This document shows, in pieces, positions 6,796-6,796 of a DNA stretch of 6,796 nt (the stretch's first letter is position 1; each line of letters starts with the position of its first letter). The notes below the pieces were generated by a model. It was not told where the DNA came from and did no database searches. It was given only the letters and a program-made list of their open reading frames with translations. Location: NCBI GenBank assembly GCA_013041785.1, contig JABDRK010000240.1, positions 1 to 6,796 on the forward strand. Direction: 5' to 3'. The stretch is from Eudoraea sp. Lineage in GTDB: Bacteria; Bacteroidota; Bacteroidia; Flavobacteriales; Flavobacteriaceae. Position numbers and translations under genes: made by a program.

Positions 6796-6796
6796 C

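Noticed and set aside
1..6796. Search for mobile elements, CRISPR arrays, tRNA or rRNA genes, and an undescribed defence or other accessory system
   Set aside because: No transposase, integrase, terminal repeats, spaced repeats or RNA-gene signatures were seen; the DNA is almost fully accounted for by seven conserved genes.

Overview
This window looks like ordinary, well-conserved core chromosome from a member of the Bacteroidota, most likely a marine-type Flavobacteriaceae (organism call is inference). Three things support this. The gene order purH - mreB - mreC - mreD - mrdA - rodA is, from memory, typical of that group. A perfect TAnnTTTG Bacteroidota -7 promoter element lies just after purH. 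Shine-Dalgarno sequences in front of the genes are poor or absent. Base composition looks even throughout, mid-40s % G+C by eye, and I see no sign of transferred DNA.

Layout, left to right. Positions 1-603 hold the 3' end of purH (last 200 codons; the 5' part lies outside). A 56-bp gap follows with a likely promoter for the rod-shape operon and a small inverted repeat. Then come five genes on the + strand: mreB (660-1688), a 67-bp gap with competing short hairpins, mreC (1756-2577), mreD (2564-3073), mrdA/PBP2 (3070-4938) and rodA (4928-6211). The last four overlap one another by 14, 4 and 11 bp, so they are almost certainly one translationally coupled unit. On the - strand, the 3' part of a DNA/RNA non-specific endonuclease gene (6795-6208) runs tail-to-tail into rodA, and their stop codons overlap by 4 bp. 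No stretch over 300 bases lacks a gene.

How the genes work together: MreB (cytoplasmic actin-like filament), MreC and MreD (envelope scaffold), PBP2 (transpeptidase) and RodA (SEDS glycosyltransferase) are the five core proteins of the elongasome, which builds lateral-wall peptidoglycan in rod-shaped bacteria. All five look intact, with their diagnostic catalytic or binding residues present. PurH (last two steps of IMP synthesis) and the nuclease are neighbours with no evident functional link.

I looked for an undescribed system and did not find one. The observations most worth checking are a Cys/His cluster next to the PBP2 active site that may bind metal, the small RNA-structure and promoter signals around mreB, and the overlapping convergent stop codons at the operon end.
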